Shown piece by piece: positions 1-11,965 of a stretch of 64,000 bases of DNA (position 1 is the stretch's first letter; every line of letters starts with the position of its first letter). The stretch comes from Escarpia spicata. Its lineage: Eukaryota > Annelida > Polychaeta > Sabellida > Siboglinidae. The translations under genes were made by a program, and so were the position numbers. The notes below the pieces were generated by a model. It saw only the letters and a list, made by a program, of their open reading frames with translations. It had not been told where the DNA came from and ran no database searches. The DNA is taken from contig OZ023206.1 of assembly GCA_963995525.1 (NCBI GenBank), positions 25,684,206 to 25,748,205 of the forward strand, given 5' to 3'.

Positions 1-655
1 TCATGCTCCGGCAGCAAGAGCTTTCGGAACTTGTCCTCAAATATATCGGTTTACTTGAAATGTCTCAAACCAACTCACATCACATATAACTATATATTGA
101 CGAAACAAGAGATCTGCATGAGCTGTACCTTCACTTCGAAACTTCCGGTGTTACAATACAATTCTGACTGTTGAGACACGATAACGCCTACACATGAGCT
201 GTGTCAACATTGCGATACTTCCGGTGTTACAATAACAGGTATATCTATGGTTACACCGAAGTAACGAAAATCATAAAATCACTTAAGTTTATCGCGTTTT
301 CTAACAAAAATACATGGAAAAGACATCGCGTTTTGATCAAATATAATTTATAATCACCTGTTGTATAATAGATCTGTAATAAATAGTTGAACCCTTGCTA
401 CCATTCTCCTTGATTTTTGATTCTTTGTGTAAATCAACACATGAAACCAGTGGAAAACAGAAGCACAAATATATACATCGCTGTTTCCATTGAAACCCGT
501 CATATTACCCGAGACTTAACAAAAGCTAAACAATGGCAGACGTGCTTTCCCTGTAGCTGCACCCAAAATCTACTATAAACTCGCCACCACGTTAAATTAT
601 GTCGTACTCGTACAATAGCCATCTTTCGGAGAAAAAACTCAAGACTGATTTGTTT
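1..655. other. No recognisable gene; presumed prominin intron or flank
   Basis: I see no coding region, RNA gene or clear repeat family. The sequence is AT-rich with short local repeats around 'acttccggtgttacaat' at about 140 and 220. It lies downstream, on the minus strand, of the last recognisable prominin exon and may be intron of that gene. Confidence 0.4.
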
Positions 656-696
656 TACAGTCATTTGCAAAAGTTTACGACCAGGCACGATTTTTT
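656..696 (+). repeat. Left terminal inverted repeat of the Tc1 element, with TA
   Basis: The sequence from 658 onward is complementary to 1807-1844 with about one mismatch (tttacgacc versus tttaagacc). The TA before it is the target duplication. Confidence 0.9.
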
Positions 697-1844
697 GAAG
701 AAATTTGATAAAACTATGATTTTTTTGCCTTCACATAACATTATATCAGTTTATTTCACCAAATAAACATAGTACAACATAATATGAAACTTTATGTCGT
801 CCAAAAGTGTTAATGTCTCTACTTTTCAGTATTTAGTGTGACCTCCTTTGCTGTCAATGACCGCCTGGATGCGATATGGCATGCTAGAAACCAGAGATTC
901 GCAGTACTCCTGGGTGATTTCGGTAACCCAAACGTCCTTGATAGCTTGTTTTAAGTTTTGAGCGCTTGATGGTTGTTTGTCTGCCACCTTATCCTTCATT
1001 ATAGTCCACAGGTTCTCAATGGGATTTAGATCTGGGCTGTTCCCAGGCCATTCCAGCACGGAGATTTTGTTCTTCTTGAGGAAATCAGTGGCTACCTTGG
1101 ATCGGTGACAAGGAGCGCCATCTTGCATGGAAATCGTACATTTATGGATGTCCAACTGGCTACCTACTGGCCGCCTAACGTGCCTCTTGCGAGGTATAAA
1201 CTGTTGCATGGTCGATTCATCTGAGAACAACACTTTCTTCCACTGCGCGAGAGTCCAGTGGCGATGTCGTCTAGCAAAGTCCAGTCTCTTTTTTTCATCA
1301 CAGGTGTCAGGCGTGGCTTCCGGGCCGGCTTGCGGGACTTGAGCCCAAATTCATTGCTGAGACGTCTCGAAACAATACTGAGACTACTTTCTTGCATGAG
1401 CTAATTGGCGAGCGCATCACGATACGTCTCATTGCGTGGTCATCCCTGAGCGTAGTTTTCCGTGGACGACCACTCCTTTTACTGTCACGAAAAATGCCAT
1501 CAGTATTGAATCTGACGATGGCATTGTGCACGGCTGTCTTGGAATAACGTAATAATAGCACTAATGTCTCTTTCCGTATATCCTTCTCCATGTAGAGTCA
1601 CTATTTATGCTCTTAGAACATCTGTCAAAGACAATTGTTTGCCCATTTCAGGGATGAAGACAAAACTGAAAAACACCTAATCGATACTGACAGCAGCAAA
1701 CAAATGACCTGGAAGTACTGACTAGGATTATAGCTTCAAGGCCCAAATAGGATGATGCAATCCAGACATTATCTGATGCAATCTGATGCAATACCATAAA
1801 ATGCTTAAAAATCGTGCCTGGTCTTAAACTTTTGCAAATGACTG
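658..1844 (-). mobile_element. Tc1-like DNA transposon, non-autonomous copy with intact ends
   Basis: The ends are near-perfect inverted repeats of about 38 bp (left end starts CAGTCATTTGCAAAAGTTTA at 658; its complement ends at 1844). Each is flanked by the dinucleotide TA (656-657 and 1845-1846), the Tc1/mariner target duplication. Inside, on the minus strand, is a decayed Tc1 transposase. At 1187 bp it is shorter than typical full-length Tc1 elements (about 1.6 kb), in line with a deletion inside the catalytic domain. It probably sits in an intron of the prominin-like gene. Confidence 0.9.
826..1591 (-). pseudogene. Tc1-type transposase, frameshifted and internally deleted
   Basis: The N-terminal part (1591 to about 1350) carries the helix-turn-helix DNA-binding region with a YSKTAVHNAIVRF stretch and the GRPRKTT hinge between the two Tc1 helix-turn-helix units. 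The frame then shifts. The C-terminal part (from about 1260 to 826) has the first catalytic Asp in VLFSDES, the second in DGAPCH and the Glu in NPIENLW. The second Asp and the Glu are 34 residues apart, the DD34E spacing of Tc1. Between LFSDES and DGAPCH only about 30 residues remain, whereas the family normally has roughly 85-90, so a central block is missing. Frame changes near 1350 and 1250 also prevent translation. It cannot encode an active enzyme, though the termini might be mobilised in trans. Confidence 0.88.
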
Positions 1845-1846
1845 TA
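1807..1846 (-). repeat. Right terminal inverted repeat of the Tc1 element, with TA
   Basis: Reverse complement of 656-696. It ends in the host TA at 1845-1846. Confidence 0.9.
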
Positions 1847-1849
1847 AAT

Positions 1850-2010
1850 CGCATTCCCACGCTAACACTTTCGGCGGTCCCTTGTTCTAATGATGGTTCT
1901 TACGCGTCACTGTTCACGACATTGCCTTACGATTCTTGTATGTTGCGCGTATGAGTTCAGCTTTCTGAAGATATAGGCGCTATACAAGTGTATTATTATT
2001 ATTATTATTT
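1850..2010 (+). mobile_element. L2/CR1-like LINE 3' end fragment
   Basis: The stretch ends in 'ataggcgctatacaagtg' followed by (ATT)n. This is the same GGCGCTATA-AAG plus AT-rich tandem tail seen at the end of the LINE fragment at 59.2 kb. No coding sequence is left. I infer a short 5'-truncated insertion. Confidence 0.5.
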
Positions 2011-2059
2011 TAATAATAAATAACTTAATAATTTTAATATATATTTTAATTTTAAAGTT

Positions 2060-2374
2060 TTTTTATTGCGTATTGTCCTGCCCCGGGACTGCTTAAAGCG
2101 CTTTATAACATACTCCTTGGCAGACCTGTTCAATCGAACACCATCTCGACGTCTCTGGGAAGCATCCAGCCACGCTGCAATTAATGCGCGAAGACTATTC
2201 TTACACAAATATTCACCACTGTCTATAGCCAGGTACTCATCCATACGCCTGAGTGAACTTGAGCAACGTAGAGTGAACGAACATACCCAAGGTTTGACAC
2301 CGTAGCACAGGATTCGAACCCTTGTTCTCTCGGTCGAAAGTCCGAAATTCAATCACTGCGCCACTGCGCTCCGC
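2060..2374 (-). repeat. tRNA-derived SINE, family 1 (near full length)
   Basis: Read on the minus strand it starts 'gagcgcagtggcgcagtg' (A-box-like), followed by a B box (ggttcgaatcc). The conserved body is 'ccttgggtatgttcgttcactctacgttgctc', then the ActGTATGGATGAGTACCTGG block and 'atagacagtggtgaatatttgtg'. The same unit recurs at 26440-26756 and 30655-30985 and as fragments at 19045, 33430 and about 19920. A head with RNA polymerase III boxes plus a shared body defines a SINE. Confidence 0.82.
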
Positions 2375-2429
2375 TTATTATTATTATTATTTAATAACAT
2401 TATTATTATTTTTATTGTGGAGCGCCTAC

Positions 2430-2629
2430 CCCATGAGAAGCGTTAGCACAACGAGACTGGCTGTGTTGCAGCGACAGATCGACTTGGTCGGCATCCTCTG
2501 CATTCTCTTTCCCCCGCACTGGCCGCACTTCCGGCAGATCATGATGCAGCCTCCGACGAATGGCATGCACACGGCGAAGATCATACCGATGGCGACACAC
2601 AGACTGAAGCCGGGGAAGACCTTCTTCAA
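2430..2629 (-). CDS. Prominin-like protein, exon 3 (first transmembrane segments and Cys-rich loop)
   Basis: On the minus strand the exon follows an acceptor (cgacag|TTG) at 2630-2631 and ends at a GT donor (ATGGG|GTAGGC) at 2429, in phase 2. It encodes about 66 residues: a first hydrophobic helix (FSLCVAIGMIFAVCMPFVGG), a Cys-rich turn (CRKCGQCGG), a basic linker and the start of a second helix (TASLVVLTLLMG). The order PG-F-helix-MP-VG followed by C-R-C-CGG is the hallmark of the first cytoplasmic loop of prominins, pentaspan proteins of plasma-membrane protrusions. The phases match exon 2 exactly. The next exon is not recognised, so the gene is partial here. I am confident of the family but not of which paralogue. 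Confidence 0.85.
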
Positions 2630-3186
2630 CTGTCGAATGCATAGGTACGTAGAGCTTAGACTGCAAACCTTTATGCAGGATCACATTTTTGCCAGTACAG
2701 AAAATGTCCTGGTAGATACACACGTCTGTGCACGCACATACAATCTCGTTCAAATGTGTATACATATACCGAAATACCATATATGAATAAGTGTGACACG
2801 CATATTTTCTTAGTACAATGCATACAATCAATAATGAATATTTTGTGCTCCATAAGTTTATACTCTTCCAAATACAAATTCATACCCGTCCAAAAACGGA
2901 TTTTACCCGTCCAAGTGAAGATTTGCGTCTGTCATAGCAGCATCAGCAGTAACAATGTGTGGATGTGTGAATGCATGCATGCATGTACGTGTCTATGTCT
3001 ACGTGCGAACGTGTGCATGTCAGTAAGTATGTATGTACATATGTATGGTGGGCGGGAGGGTAGGTGGGTGTGGACGTGTGTGTATGCATGTATGCATGAA
3101 AGCGTGCTTGTGTATGTAAACATCTATGCATAAACTGGACAAAGTAAGTTTATATGTACGGCCGTACGACTGTATGTTTTTATTTG

Positions 3187-3245
3187 GATGTATGCATGTA
3201 TGTATGTATGTATGTATGTATGTATGTATGTATGTATGTATGTAT
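3187..3245. repeat. (GTAT)n microsatellite
   Basis: About 14 near-perfect copies of the tetranucleotide, interrupted once near the start. Confidence 0.95.
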
Positions 3246-3307
3246 CCATGATTCATGTATGGAAATATATATATATTTATAACTATCCATACATGAATAC
3301 ATGAATC

Positions 3308-3675
<368 letters not shown>

Positions 3676-3786
3676 TTGTGTCTCTGCGTGTGTGTATGTG
3701 CGCGTGCGCGTGTGTTTACGAATTGATGCACGAGCATGTGAACAAAATCACTCACATACCATATCAATTCACTCGCCAGCACTTAC

Positions 3787-3854
3787 TTTGTCGACGGCTT
3801 TCTTGAAATCAAAGTTGCCACCTTTCATATCGTTGTTGATGTCCACAATGACGC
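3787..3854 (-). CDS. Prominin-like protein, exon 2 (extracellular N-terminal segment)
   Basis: A 68-nt exon on the minus strand is bounded by a strong acceptor (gcatttcag|) and a consensus donor (|gtaagt). It encodes 22 residues (ending FKKAVDK). It enters in phase 1, exactly as exon 1 leaves, and exits in phase 0, as exon 3 needs. In prominins this is the short acidic/basic stretch between the conserved FV-VV-P block and the first membrane helix. It was found from splice sites and phase, since it is too short to stand out as an ORF. The intron to exon 3 carries the giant (CA)n array. Confidence 0.78.
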
Positions 3855-3924
3855 CTGAAATGCAAGCAGACAAGTGGCATACTAATACACATGCATTGTA
3901 AGTGCATCTCCTCCTAAGGTTCAT

Positions 3925-4025
3925 TCGCGTCTTTCTTTATCCATTGGCTTCCTTGAGCGTTTGGCCTCTGATCCACCAATTCGCGATATATTTCGGAAAT
4001 ACGTTAATTGCTTAGTGTTATTTAC
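3925..4025 (+). repeat. Dispersed repeat shared with 55495-55590
   Basis: 'tggcttccttgagcgtttggcctctgatccaccaattcgc' and what follows resembles 'tagcttccttcgaccgctggcctctgttctaccaattggc' at 55510. The similarity runs about 90 bp, both copies plus-oriented and both in introns. The family is unknown. Confidence 0.55.
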
Positions 4026-4499
4026 ATACACGTGTGTTTGCAATATGATGTACTTTTCTATCGGAACTTTCGTCCACCTGAGAGAATTGAGTGGTGATAA
4101 ACTCTACAGGTAGGGCCATTGTAAACGAATACTGCTATGGTGATAATGACGCTCCTGACTTATTGCTACATGGATGGGTGTAAACCAGTTAATCACAAAC
4201 GTAGACAACATCAAACTTGTAAGTACGATTGGTTATTTATGTTCACAGCTGTGATCTGGTTGCCTAAGTTACAGCTGATAAATGAACTGTTCCAGTATCC
4301 GGAATCAGCCAATTATTTAAAGGAATCAGGAATCAGTTATTTACAGGAAGTACACGTAATCAGAGTTTTTAATTTAATTCATCCGACTTACCAGAACCAC
4401 GAGCGTCAAAGGTATTCGTGGGTATGGACGTGTGCCTCTGCAACAGGTGCTAGTTACCGGTAATAACGACTGTTTACTACTTAATGTTGTGTGTATAGC

Positions 4500-5285
4500 T
4501 TGAACATTTCACGGGGCAGACAGTGCACCTTCAACGCGCTTCTTCCAGTATTAAGACAGTTATGTAAGCCCACATTTTTCAGGATTTCATAGCCCCAGAA
4601 ATGCATCTAACAGTGTTTGGCAGTCAGCCATTAAAACTGGACGTCAGCATCAACAACTCCCTACGAGTCGTCACTGGATGTTTAAGTGCAAACAAATTGA
4701 ACAATTATCGGTGCCTGCAGGCATCGCACCACCGACACTTCGAAGACAGATAACTGAGCTGGCCTTGGGCAAGCGTGCAAAAACACTGACCATCAACTAT
4801 ATAACGTTTGCTCAGAAAGGGCTAGTGTACATCGCCAGAAATCACGACACCCTTTCAACAGCCAGGCACATGAACTCATGAAATGTCTAGGCCCCAGTGA
4901 AACAATAGCACACTGGATATCAAACAAATGTAGAGAGAACTAGCTGTTGAAACCAACCTCCATACATAGGTTCATTCCAGAAGCATCTGTGCACTAAACT
5001 GGTTCCGACCTGCCGCGAAAGGTTGGACGAAGCTGAATCGCCTGCGAACCGGAATTGGACGTTTCATTGCTAGAATGCACAATTGGGGACTATGCGAAAG
5101 TGATACCTGTGAATGCGGTGCGGCCCCAAAAAACCCAGCAGACTACATTATCAGTCACTGAACTCTATACGGTGCTCCACACGGAGAGACTGGCATCGCT
5201 GAGTTGGACCTGGCGACCGGGGGTAGCTACTCAACAACACTCCACAAGTCTAAGCAGTAGACAAACGCGAGAAGAAGAAGAAGAA
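4500..5285 (+). mobile_element. Jockey/I-type LINE, 3' end of ORF2 and tail
   Basis: The plus strand encodes decayed C-terminal reverse-transcriptase sequence. It includes SINNSLRVVTGCL followed by AGIAPPTLRRQ (residues typical just after the RT domain). Further on comes RLRTGIGRF-ARMHNWGLC then CECGAAP-ADYIISH, the CCHC-like terminal knuckle. Stops and frameshifts are frequent (for example before LTINYI). The coding part ends at a TAG, and the element closes with an (AGA)n tail at 5267-5285. It lies in prominin intron 1 and is 5' truncated. Confidence 0.8.
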
Positions 5286-5631
5286 GTCAGCGAGGTTCCG
5301 ACGTTCAGCGAACATCATGCTAATAATGAACATGGTGGCTAGTACCAGGTTACGGAACAAACAACCTCGTTTCAAAGACAATGCATCCTATGGGATATAT
5401 GGATAATTTGTGGACCATACGTTTAGAAGGTTTGGAATACGCACATATAATAGTGTTCGAAAACGGTGTAATCAGCGGCAAGCCGATATATTTCGAAGTC
5501 GAAACGAAGAGTACAAAAAGTAATCCTCCATCCATGGAAAAAACCATAACACATGTGTAAACGTTCTCCCACTCTTCTCGTGGACGTAACGGTTTAGCTG
5601 CATTTTAACACTCACTATATCTTCAGTAAGT

Positions 5632-5982
5632 TTGTATGAGTGTGAGTGTATGTGTGCGCGCGCGAGCGTGCGTGCGTATGAGCGCATAAGCGTGTACTTG
5701 TGCGTGTGTGCTTGTGCGTGTGTGCTTGTGCGTGTGTGCTTGTGCGTGTGTGCTTGTGCGTGTGCTTGTGCGTGTGTTTGTGTGTGTGCGTGCGTGTACG
5801 CGTGTACTCGTATGCGCATGTGTGCGTTTCTGTGTGCATATGTGCGTGTGCGCATGTGTACGTATATTTGTCTATACGTGTATGTGTGTGCGTGTGTATA
5901 TGTGTGTATGTGTGTGTGTGTGTATGAGTGTGTGTGTGTGCGTACGTGCGTGTGAATGTGTGTGTGTGTGTGCGTACCAACA
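5632..5982. repeat. TG-rich imperfect microsatellite region
   Basis: Alternating purine-pyrimidine sequence with several copies of 'gtgcgtgtgtgctt' (about 14 bp) at 5698-5765. Overlapping open frames on both strands are repeat artefacts. Confidence 0.9.
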
Positions 5983-5989
5983 TGAGTGC

Positions 5990-8545
5990 GTGTTAAAGTT
6001 TTCCTCGTAGACGATTTGCGTATCGCGCGCCAAACTATCACGGGTTCATATATGACCCTGGGACGAAAAGTAACGCCTTTAATTGTATTCGAAATGTCCC
6101 ATTGGTTAAGGGTACGTATTGTACGTAACAGTGACATGTGTGGTCTGGTACAAAGAATGCCTTCGTTGCGCAAGTAAAACTCCTCTATTAGATCAACTGT
6201 TAGACAGCTGCAAAAGCAGCTCCGGCATTGCTATTGATACATTGAGAAAATTGGGACTGTGAGTCCACGACACAGCGAATAGAAAACCATTGTCCATTTC
6301 TGAGTATAAGGTCGATAAAGATGCTATTCGATTTGCATGATATATGTGTAATAACTATATTGGTACATTACTATTAGGTCTACAACTACGACCATCGAGG
6401 TAGATAAAGTCTTTCTCACAACACCCCAGCCAATCATTGAGACACTATACTCTGTTTCTTAACGTCATGTTACTCATAACCACAGTGATTTACATCCAAG
6501 GCTGGCAACGCCTAAACGAAGCGGAAGTACAATAATCAAGGCATGTTGCTGAAAGATTAATATTAAATTGTACATTAAAAACAGAGTTATGGGCGAACGG
6601 GTCTTTCAACAAGGATACAAGAAAGTCCATAAAGCTGCAGTGCATATTCTTTAGTTTGTCCCCTCTCTAACTACCAGTTTGGCTTCTGTTCACGTTTTTC
6701 ACGCTATATATTGTCTTTCTTTCTCAACAGTTGTTCGCTTGTGACGTAGACTCCCCTGTCTGCACAAATTGTGACATTCCTGCGGGACTCCAGCACGGGA
6801 GAGCGGTGTGGACGAGAGTGGGCGACGAGAGGTGGTGACGTGTGTTGCCTGTTTTGTATTCGGTGTTGGCTTTGTGATTAAACTTGTTTCCATTTTTAAA
6901 TCGTGTCGTTACAAGAATGCCACACGCTCGGTTGTCTTAAGCCAACACACTCTCCAATTCCCTTCTGGCCATGTTATGGCCTTGAAGCAGTTGGTGTCTT
7001 CATTAAGTTTGTTTTGAGCACACGCGCAATCCATTCCCATCTTCTTTTATTTACGCTGATCTACGATGCTTCTCAAATAATTGTATAAATTCAGGCTAAC
7101 CACCACGTAAGCATGATCCCAACACTCAATGTCATTGCACAGGTGGTGAGATAGATTGCTCATCGCAGAGGTGCTTGACTATGAGCACCATCTACCGCCA
7201 GAATGACTACGGATTTCAACATTTTTTAAATGGCAACTACATTTTTTGAAAACTTCATATAACAGAGTAGTTAGAAATCCACCTTGGAAAGAATGTATAT
7301 AAAATGTTCACGAATTTCTAAAAAGTGACACAATAGCATAGACTATCAGCGTCTGTGTACCTAGACGCCTTGCTTGGGCGTTGCCGACGGTGCTTTTTAG
7401 CCCACTTGTCTCATACATAATGTAGGACGCATGACGACAACACGCAATAGCTTACAGTGGTTTACGTACAGCAATCATCGTAATTGACATATCCACCACG
7501 TGACGTGTTGCCTAGTAAAAACGCCGCCAAACAATCAAACATCGATGCCGAACACGTGGTTTGTTCGTGCATTCTGTCGTACATGTTGTTGAAATTCTGG
7601 CCATAAAAGTGTTTCTTTACGACAAACATATAAGGCAAAGTTTGCAAAGTGACCATTGCTTCCGGAAAGGTTTTATATAGTGGCAAAGGCAAAGCTTGAC
7701 AGAGGTCACGCGCAAAATGTTGATTTTGCCGTAGGCAAACCACGACGAACTGGATACATCACCTGAAGTGATTTTGAGTGACAGATGCACCTGGTACACT
7801 CAAAATGACGTTTGTGTGAACACGTAATTGAAAGTTAAGTGGCGTTTTGAATAATTCTGCGTTCCAATGGGCTCATTTATATCGTAAACTCCACTTGGCG
7901 AAATAAATGGTACCTTTGGTAATGGTTATTTACCTGAATTAATCTGAGTGGCCACACGTTGAGAGGCGTACGGCCGTCAGGGTAGGACGTCATTTGACTT
8001 ATTTTAGCCCCCAGTGTGACAATTTTGTGATGACGATTCTTGAACTGGTTTGTGCTTTCTGCGCATATGACGCTCAGGGGGAATGCATCCCACTGGTTGA
8101 AAACTTGTTGACAAAAACGGAAATGTGAAAGTTTTTCAAAAAGTGGATATAACTATGGATGTGTATTAGATGGTGCGGGTAAATTGTTTATTGTATAAAA
8201 ATACACTGCTAACTGTTTTTACTGGTACCAAAATGCATTGTTTACATTGGCCATCACTTATTGCTATTATTTAAGACAAATGGTTACGGTGGTGATCTAA
8301 TAAAATAATATTTCATCATTCATATTAAACAATAAATGGTATGCTGAAACAATGCATGTTGCATATCGTAATAATTTGCATCTAGTTATATTGATGGTAA
8401 TTGTGCAGTTTTGAATGTTATATAGTGACACACTTCTTGTCATTTTCAAATTCAAAACAGTGGTTTATAATAAAAAAAATTGCATTTTTTGTAATGTCAA
8501 TGTTGTTGTTGTTATTGCTGCTGCAATAAACTGAATTATCAATTT
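5990..8545 (-). other. Rest of prominin intron 1; no convincing gene
   Basis: Unique-looking AT-rich sequence. One 93-codon open frame on the minus strand (7743-7462, containing FVVKKHFYGQNFNN) has no domain I know, and its coding status is unclear. Confidence 0.5.
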
Positions 8546-8559
8546 TCAGTGTTGTTTAC

Positions 8560-8842
8560 CTTCCTTCCTCGTCTGTGGCATCACGACACTGACAAACTGT
8601 TGCGCCATGACGTACAGCCCATCGAGCAGCGCGGATTCGCCCGACGATATGTTACCGACGGTGTATGGCCTTCCTGACGCCACAGGCGCCCACGATATCC
8701 GACTGTGGACGTCGGCGAAGTTGCCGTTGGCGTCCGTCAAGTTCTCCGGCGAAACCCGCTGCACAGAGATGACGCCATCGACCGAGGCAGCCATGACCAG
8801 GAGAAGGAAGGTGAACACCCAGCTGTTGCCGAGACTAAACAT
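8560..8842 (-). CDS. Prominin-like protein, exon 1 (signal peptide and N-terminus)
   Basis: The exon starts at the ATG at 8842. It opens with a clear signal peptide (MFSLGNSW, then VFTFLLLVMAA) and ends at a GT donor (GAAG|GTAAAC) after 94 codons plus one base. After the signal come an extracellular segment with Asn-glycosylation sequons (NLT, NIS) and the block LYVMAQQFVSVVMPQ, which matches the FL-VV-P block preceding the first transmembrane helix in prominins. Joined with exons 2 and 3 it gives a continuous 183-codon frame with consistent phases. The first intron is about 4.7 kb. No TATA box is obvious upstream; the promoter presumably lies in 8843-9100. Confidence 0.83.
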
Positions 8843-9910
8843 TGCATATAGTGTGTGAAGTTGACGGCGAATCAGTGAGATGACATCGGTGTATCACCGG
8901 GAAAGTATCATCCGTTGTGAGTGTCGCTGAGTCGGTTGTCCATGATGTAGATAAATATCTAGACACACGGTATTCGACGTAGTTGCGTTGGCAGTTTGCC
9001 GGTATACAAAACAGGTCAGTATCCCATTCTACCATCAATAGGATAGCATCAGATCAGACCCACGAATCACATTGGCCAATGCAAGCAAATGTATTTCAAA
9101 TTTCACAACGGCTATAGGCAGTGTTGAGTCAGCAACACATCAGTGTTGACCACATGTCCCTTTAATATTTCGCCATTGATCAATAAGTGTCGTATGATGT
9201 CTTCTGAAGTAGCGACGTGATCCTACAACTGCATACATCTCACATAACAATACAACGACCTACTCAGATCTACTCTATGTAGATGCAAGCCCACTAGACC
9301 GTGTCCACTTCAAGGCGGGACAAAGAGTGTGGATCGTTAGCAGCTTAACAAGCCACACCTACGCGATGACATTCTTCATTGGTGCACATTACGTGGTCTG
9401 GCGTATGATTTAAAGCCTTTGACACACATGGATGAATCCCCGGCTGCGAAACTTTTTGACCTCAACCGCATTAGGCTACATCACATGGATTCTCTGGTGT
9501 ATGTGACAAGTAATCAAAGTAGTATCTCGCGCTAATGACCAAAGAGAACTGCAGTTGATTTGAGTGAGGCGGATTGCAACATGCCTTTAGTGATTGCGGT
9601 CTGTAATAATGCGTATAATTATCGTGTATTATACTACTCCATTAGCTCATTTCAAACGATAGCAAAGGACGTTTACTTTCAATGAGCAGAGTCGAATTGG
9701 TTTAGATAGACTCTTTCCTCTGCATATGAAAGCGAATGAACATAGAAAGTGGACGATGCCTCGGGGGATACAGAAATGCAAGACTCCAAATTAATATGTA
9801 GATCCGCCACTCGTGGTTTTGTTACTTATGACGGTAATAGTCATGTTATCGAACTGTCAATCAGGTAATGGTCACAACGGGTGTGTGAAAAGATTGCATT
9901 GAATGGGAAT

Positions 9911-9952
<42 letters not shown>

Positions 9953-10479
9953 AAAGTTTCTGTTTAAACTGACACCTTAAATTTATAAGAAAGCATGTAT
10001 ATATATTCGAACAGCGATTCGTGAAAGATAATGTCCTAAGATAACGTCATTCAGAATAAGGAATTACTACTAAATGGGGTGATGGATTTTTATAGTAATT
10101 GAAGATACGTCCACCATTGTCAGTTTAATACCAGAGTCTCGCTTCGTTTTACCCCAGGGTAATTGTTCTGTTATGCTGTGATTTCATTTCTGTACAGGAC
10201 TCACAATTCCTAAGTAAGCGAGCTAGACACGCTTCGACAATTCCCAATAATATTATTTGTGTCACTCACAATTAATAACATACTCTTGTTTACGAGAAGT
10301 TGTTGTACCATGCCTCATATCTATTAGATTAACAACATATTAATTGATGTAACCAATAAAACATACAATATACAGACGAAGCTCACTATTAAGATCACTG
10401 CCCAAACTTCCCGGCAAGCAATAGTATTGGCTGCGAGACTGCAGCCAATACAGATCAGTCTATCTTGCCTGCAGATCAG
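8843..10479. other. Intergenic region upstream of the prominin-like gene
   Basis: No coding sequence found. It contains a (TA)n(TG)n microsatellite at 9911-9950. The proximal 250 bp presumably hold the 5' UTR and promoter of the prominin-like gene, but no core element is clear. Confidence 0.5.
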
Positions 10480-10656
<177 letters not shown>

Positions 10657-11874
10657 ATATATAAGTTCTTTATTAAGATCCATATACATATCAGTCAATA
10701 AGTGAGTATGTAAAAGCATAAATATAGTAATCACATGGTATAAACATTGTCACGTGTGGGTCAGGGAGAGTCCCACAAAGGCTACAAAAGCCGCTCTCAT
10801 GGGAGCCATCAGTTATATTGATAACAAATCCTGGTTTATAATTCTTTTTAGCATAAATCGGTTAACAGAGTCAATCCGATAAGGTTTAGAACATGACATT
10901 ATACATGATTTTGGACGATTGACAATTCATCAAAAGAGATACACATAAAAGCTTATTCATATTTGTTGTTCAATCATTATAACAAATGTAACAATTTCGT
11001 AATGTACCTACAAGTAAATAAGTCTGCAAATAATGATGTTTAACAAATATTGCAAACCAGTATAAGCTGTGAGTGTAGATTTTACTTGTTTTTAAATCAG
11101 GTGCGTTACTGATAGTATGCGGCAAGGTGTATCTGAGAATTTGTTTCGCAAATTCAGGTTGTACCCTGATTGTATGTATATTGTATTGTGCAAGTGTGTT
11201 GAAATTGTGAATGCTGTTGTTCTGATGAAATGGCACATTTTGAAGGTAAACAGGAAGTTTGTTATTCACGAATTTATAATACAATTTTAGTTCTTGCGAT
11301 TTTAATATGCGCTCTATTTTAAACATAATTTTAGACTTTTAAAAAATTGCTCAGTGTGAGCATTATATTTGCTTACACTAATACTTCGGACAAGTTTCTT
11401 TTGAAGTTTCTGAATTATGTTAGTTTTGTTTAGGTTAAAATATAATTTGTTAAGTTTTAGCCATTCACAAATTTTTTTTAGTTCCGTGTTTATAGCAAAT
11501 TCTAAGTTTCCAATTTTTCCACACGTTGAAAATGAGCCAATAGTACTTGATAGGGTGATATTATCGGCACACATTATAAAATTAAACTTTTGGCTGGCCT
11601 TAGCAAAGTCATTAATGCATATAATAAACAATAGTGGGCTTAAAACCGAGCCTTGAGGTACGCCTGTTGAAATATTATGCATTTCTGATTTGACATCCTC
11701 TATCTCAACATATTGTTTTCTATTTGTTAGATAATTTTTAATTAAACTTAACGCTACTCCTTTTACTTCACAATATACTAATTTATCTAGTAATATGTTA
11801 TGATCGAAAGCTTTGGCAAGGTCCAAATAAATATTTATAGGAATTTCATTTCTATTTCTATTCACATATGTCAT
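10657..11874 (-). mobile_element. LINE family A, 5'-truncated copy (RT and 3' UTR)
   Basis: The minus strand encodes reverse-transcriptase blocks: NIYLDLAKAFD, YLTNRKQYVEIE, then GVPQGSVLSPLLFI and a damaged catalytic box (CADN instead of YADD). A second frame (11326-10970) has the C-terminal motifs LPVYLQN and RNCYICY. The same blocks occur in the 39.7 kb and 53.5 kb copies, so this is one family. It lacks the endonuclease and the first half of RT, a typical 5' truncation. The 3' UTR contains the family's conserved hairpin (about 10750-10815) and ends in the microsatellite tail. Confidence 0.88.
11314..11874 (-). pseudogene. Reverse transcriptase fragment of LINE A (palm region)
   Basis: 186 codons open, covering RT motifs 3 to 6. 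The motif-5 YADD is CADN, so the polymerase site is lost. The open frame ends near 11314 and continues in another frame from 11326. Confidence 0.85.
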
Positions 11875-11965
11875 TAACCATCGGTTAATTCAAGAGAAAA
11901 AATATTATATGATTTAAGACAGTATATCACAGGAGTAAATATTTTGGTCAGACAAGTTAACCATT

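Noticed and set aside
1..62. A further prominin exon at the left edge of the window
   Set aside because: A possible acceptor gives a frame, but the residues do not resemble prominin after the second helix.
5472..6173. 233-codon His/Thr/Arg-rich open frame
   Set aside because: Produced by the TG-rich repeat; the end parts overlap unrelated sequence and show no domain.
7462..7743. 93-codon minus-strand frame as a gene
   Set aside because: No recognised motif, no splice or promoter support, and it lies inside the prominin intron.
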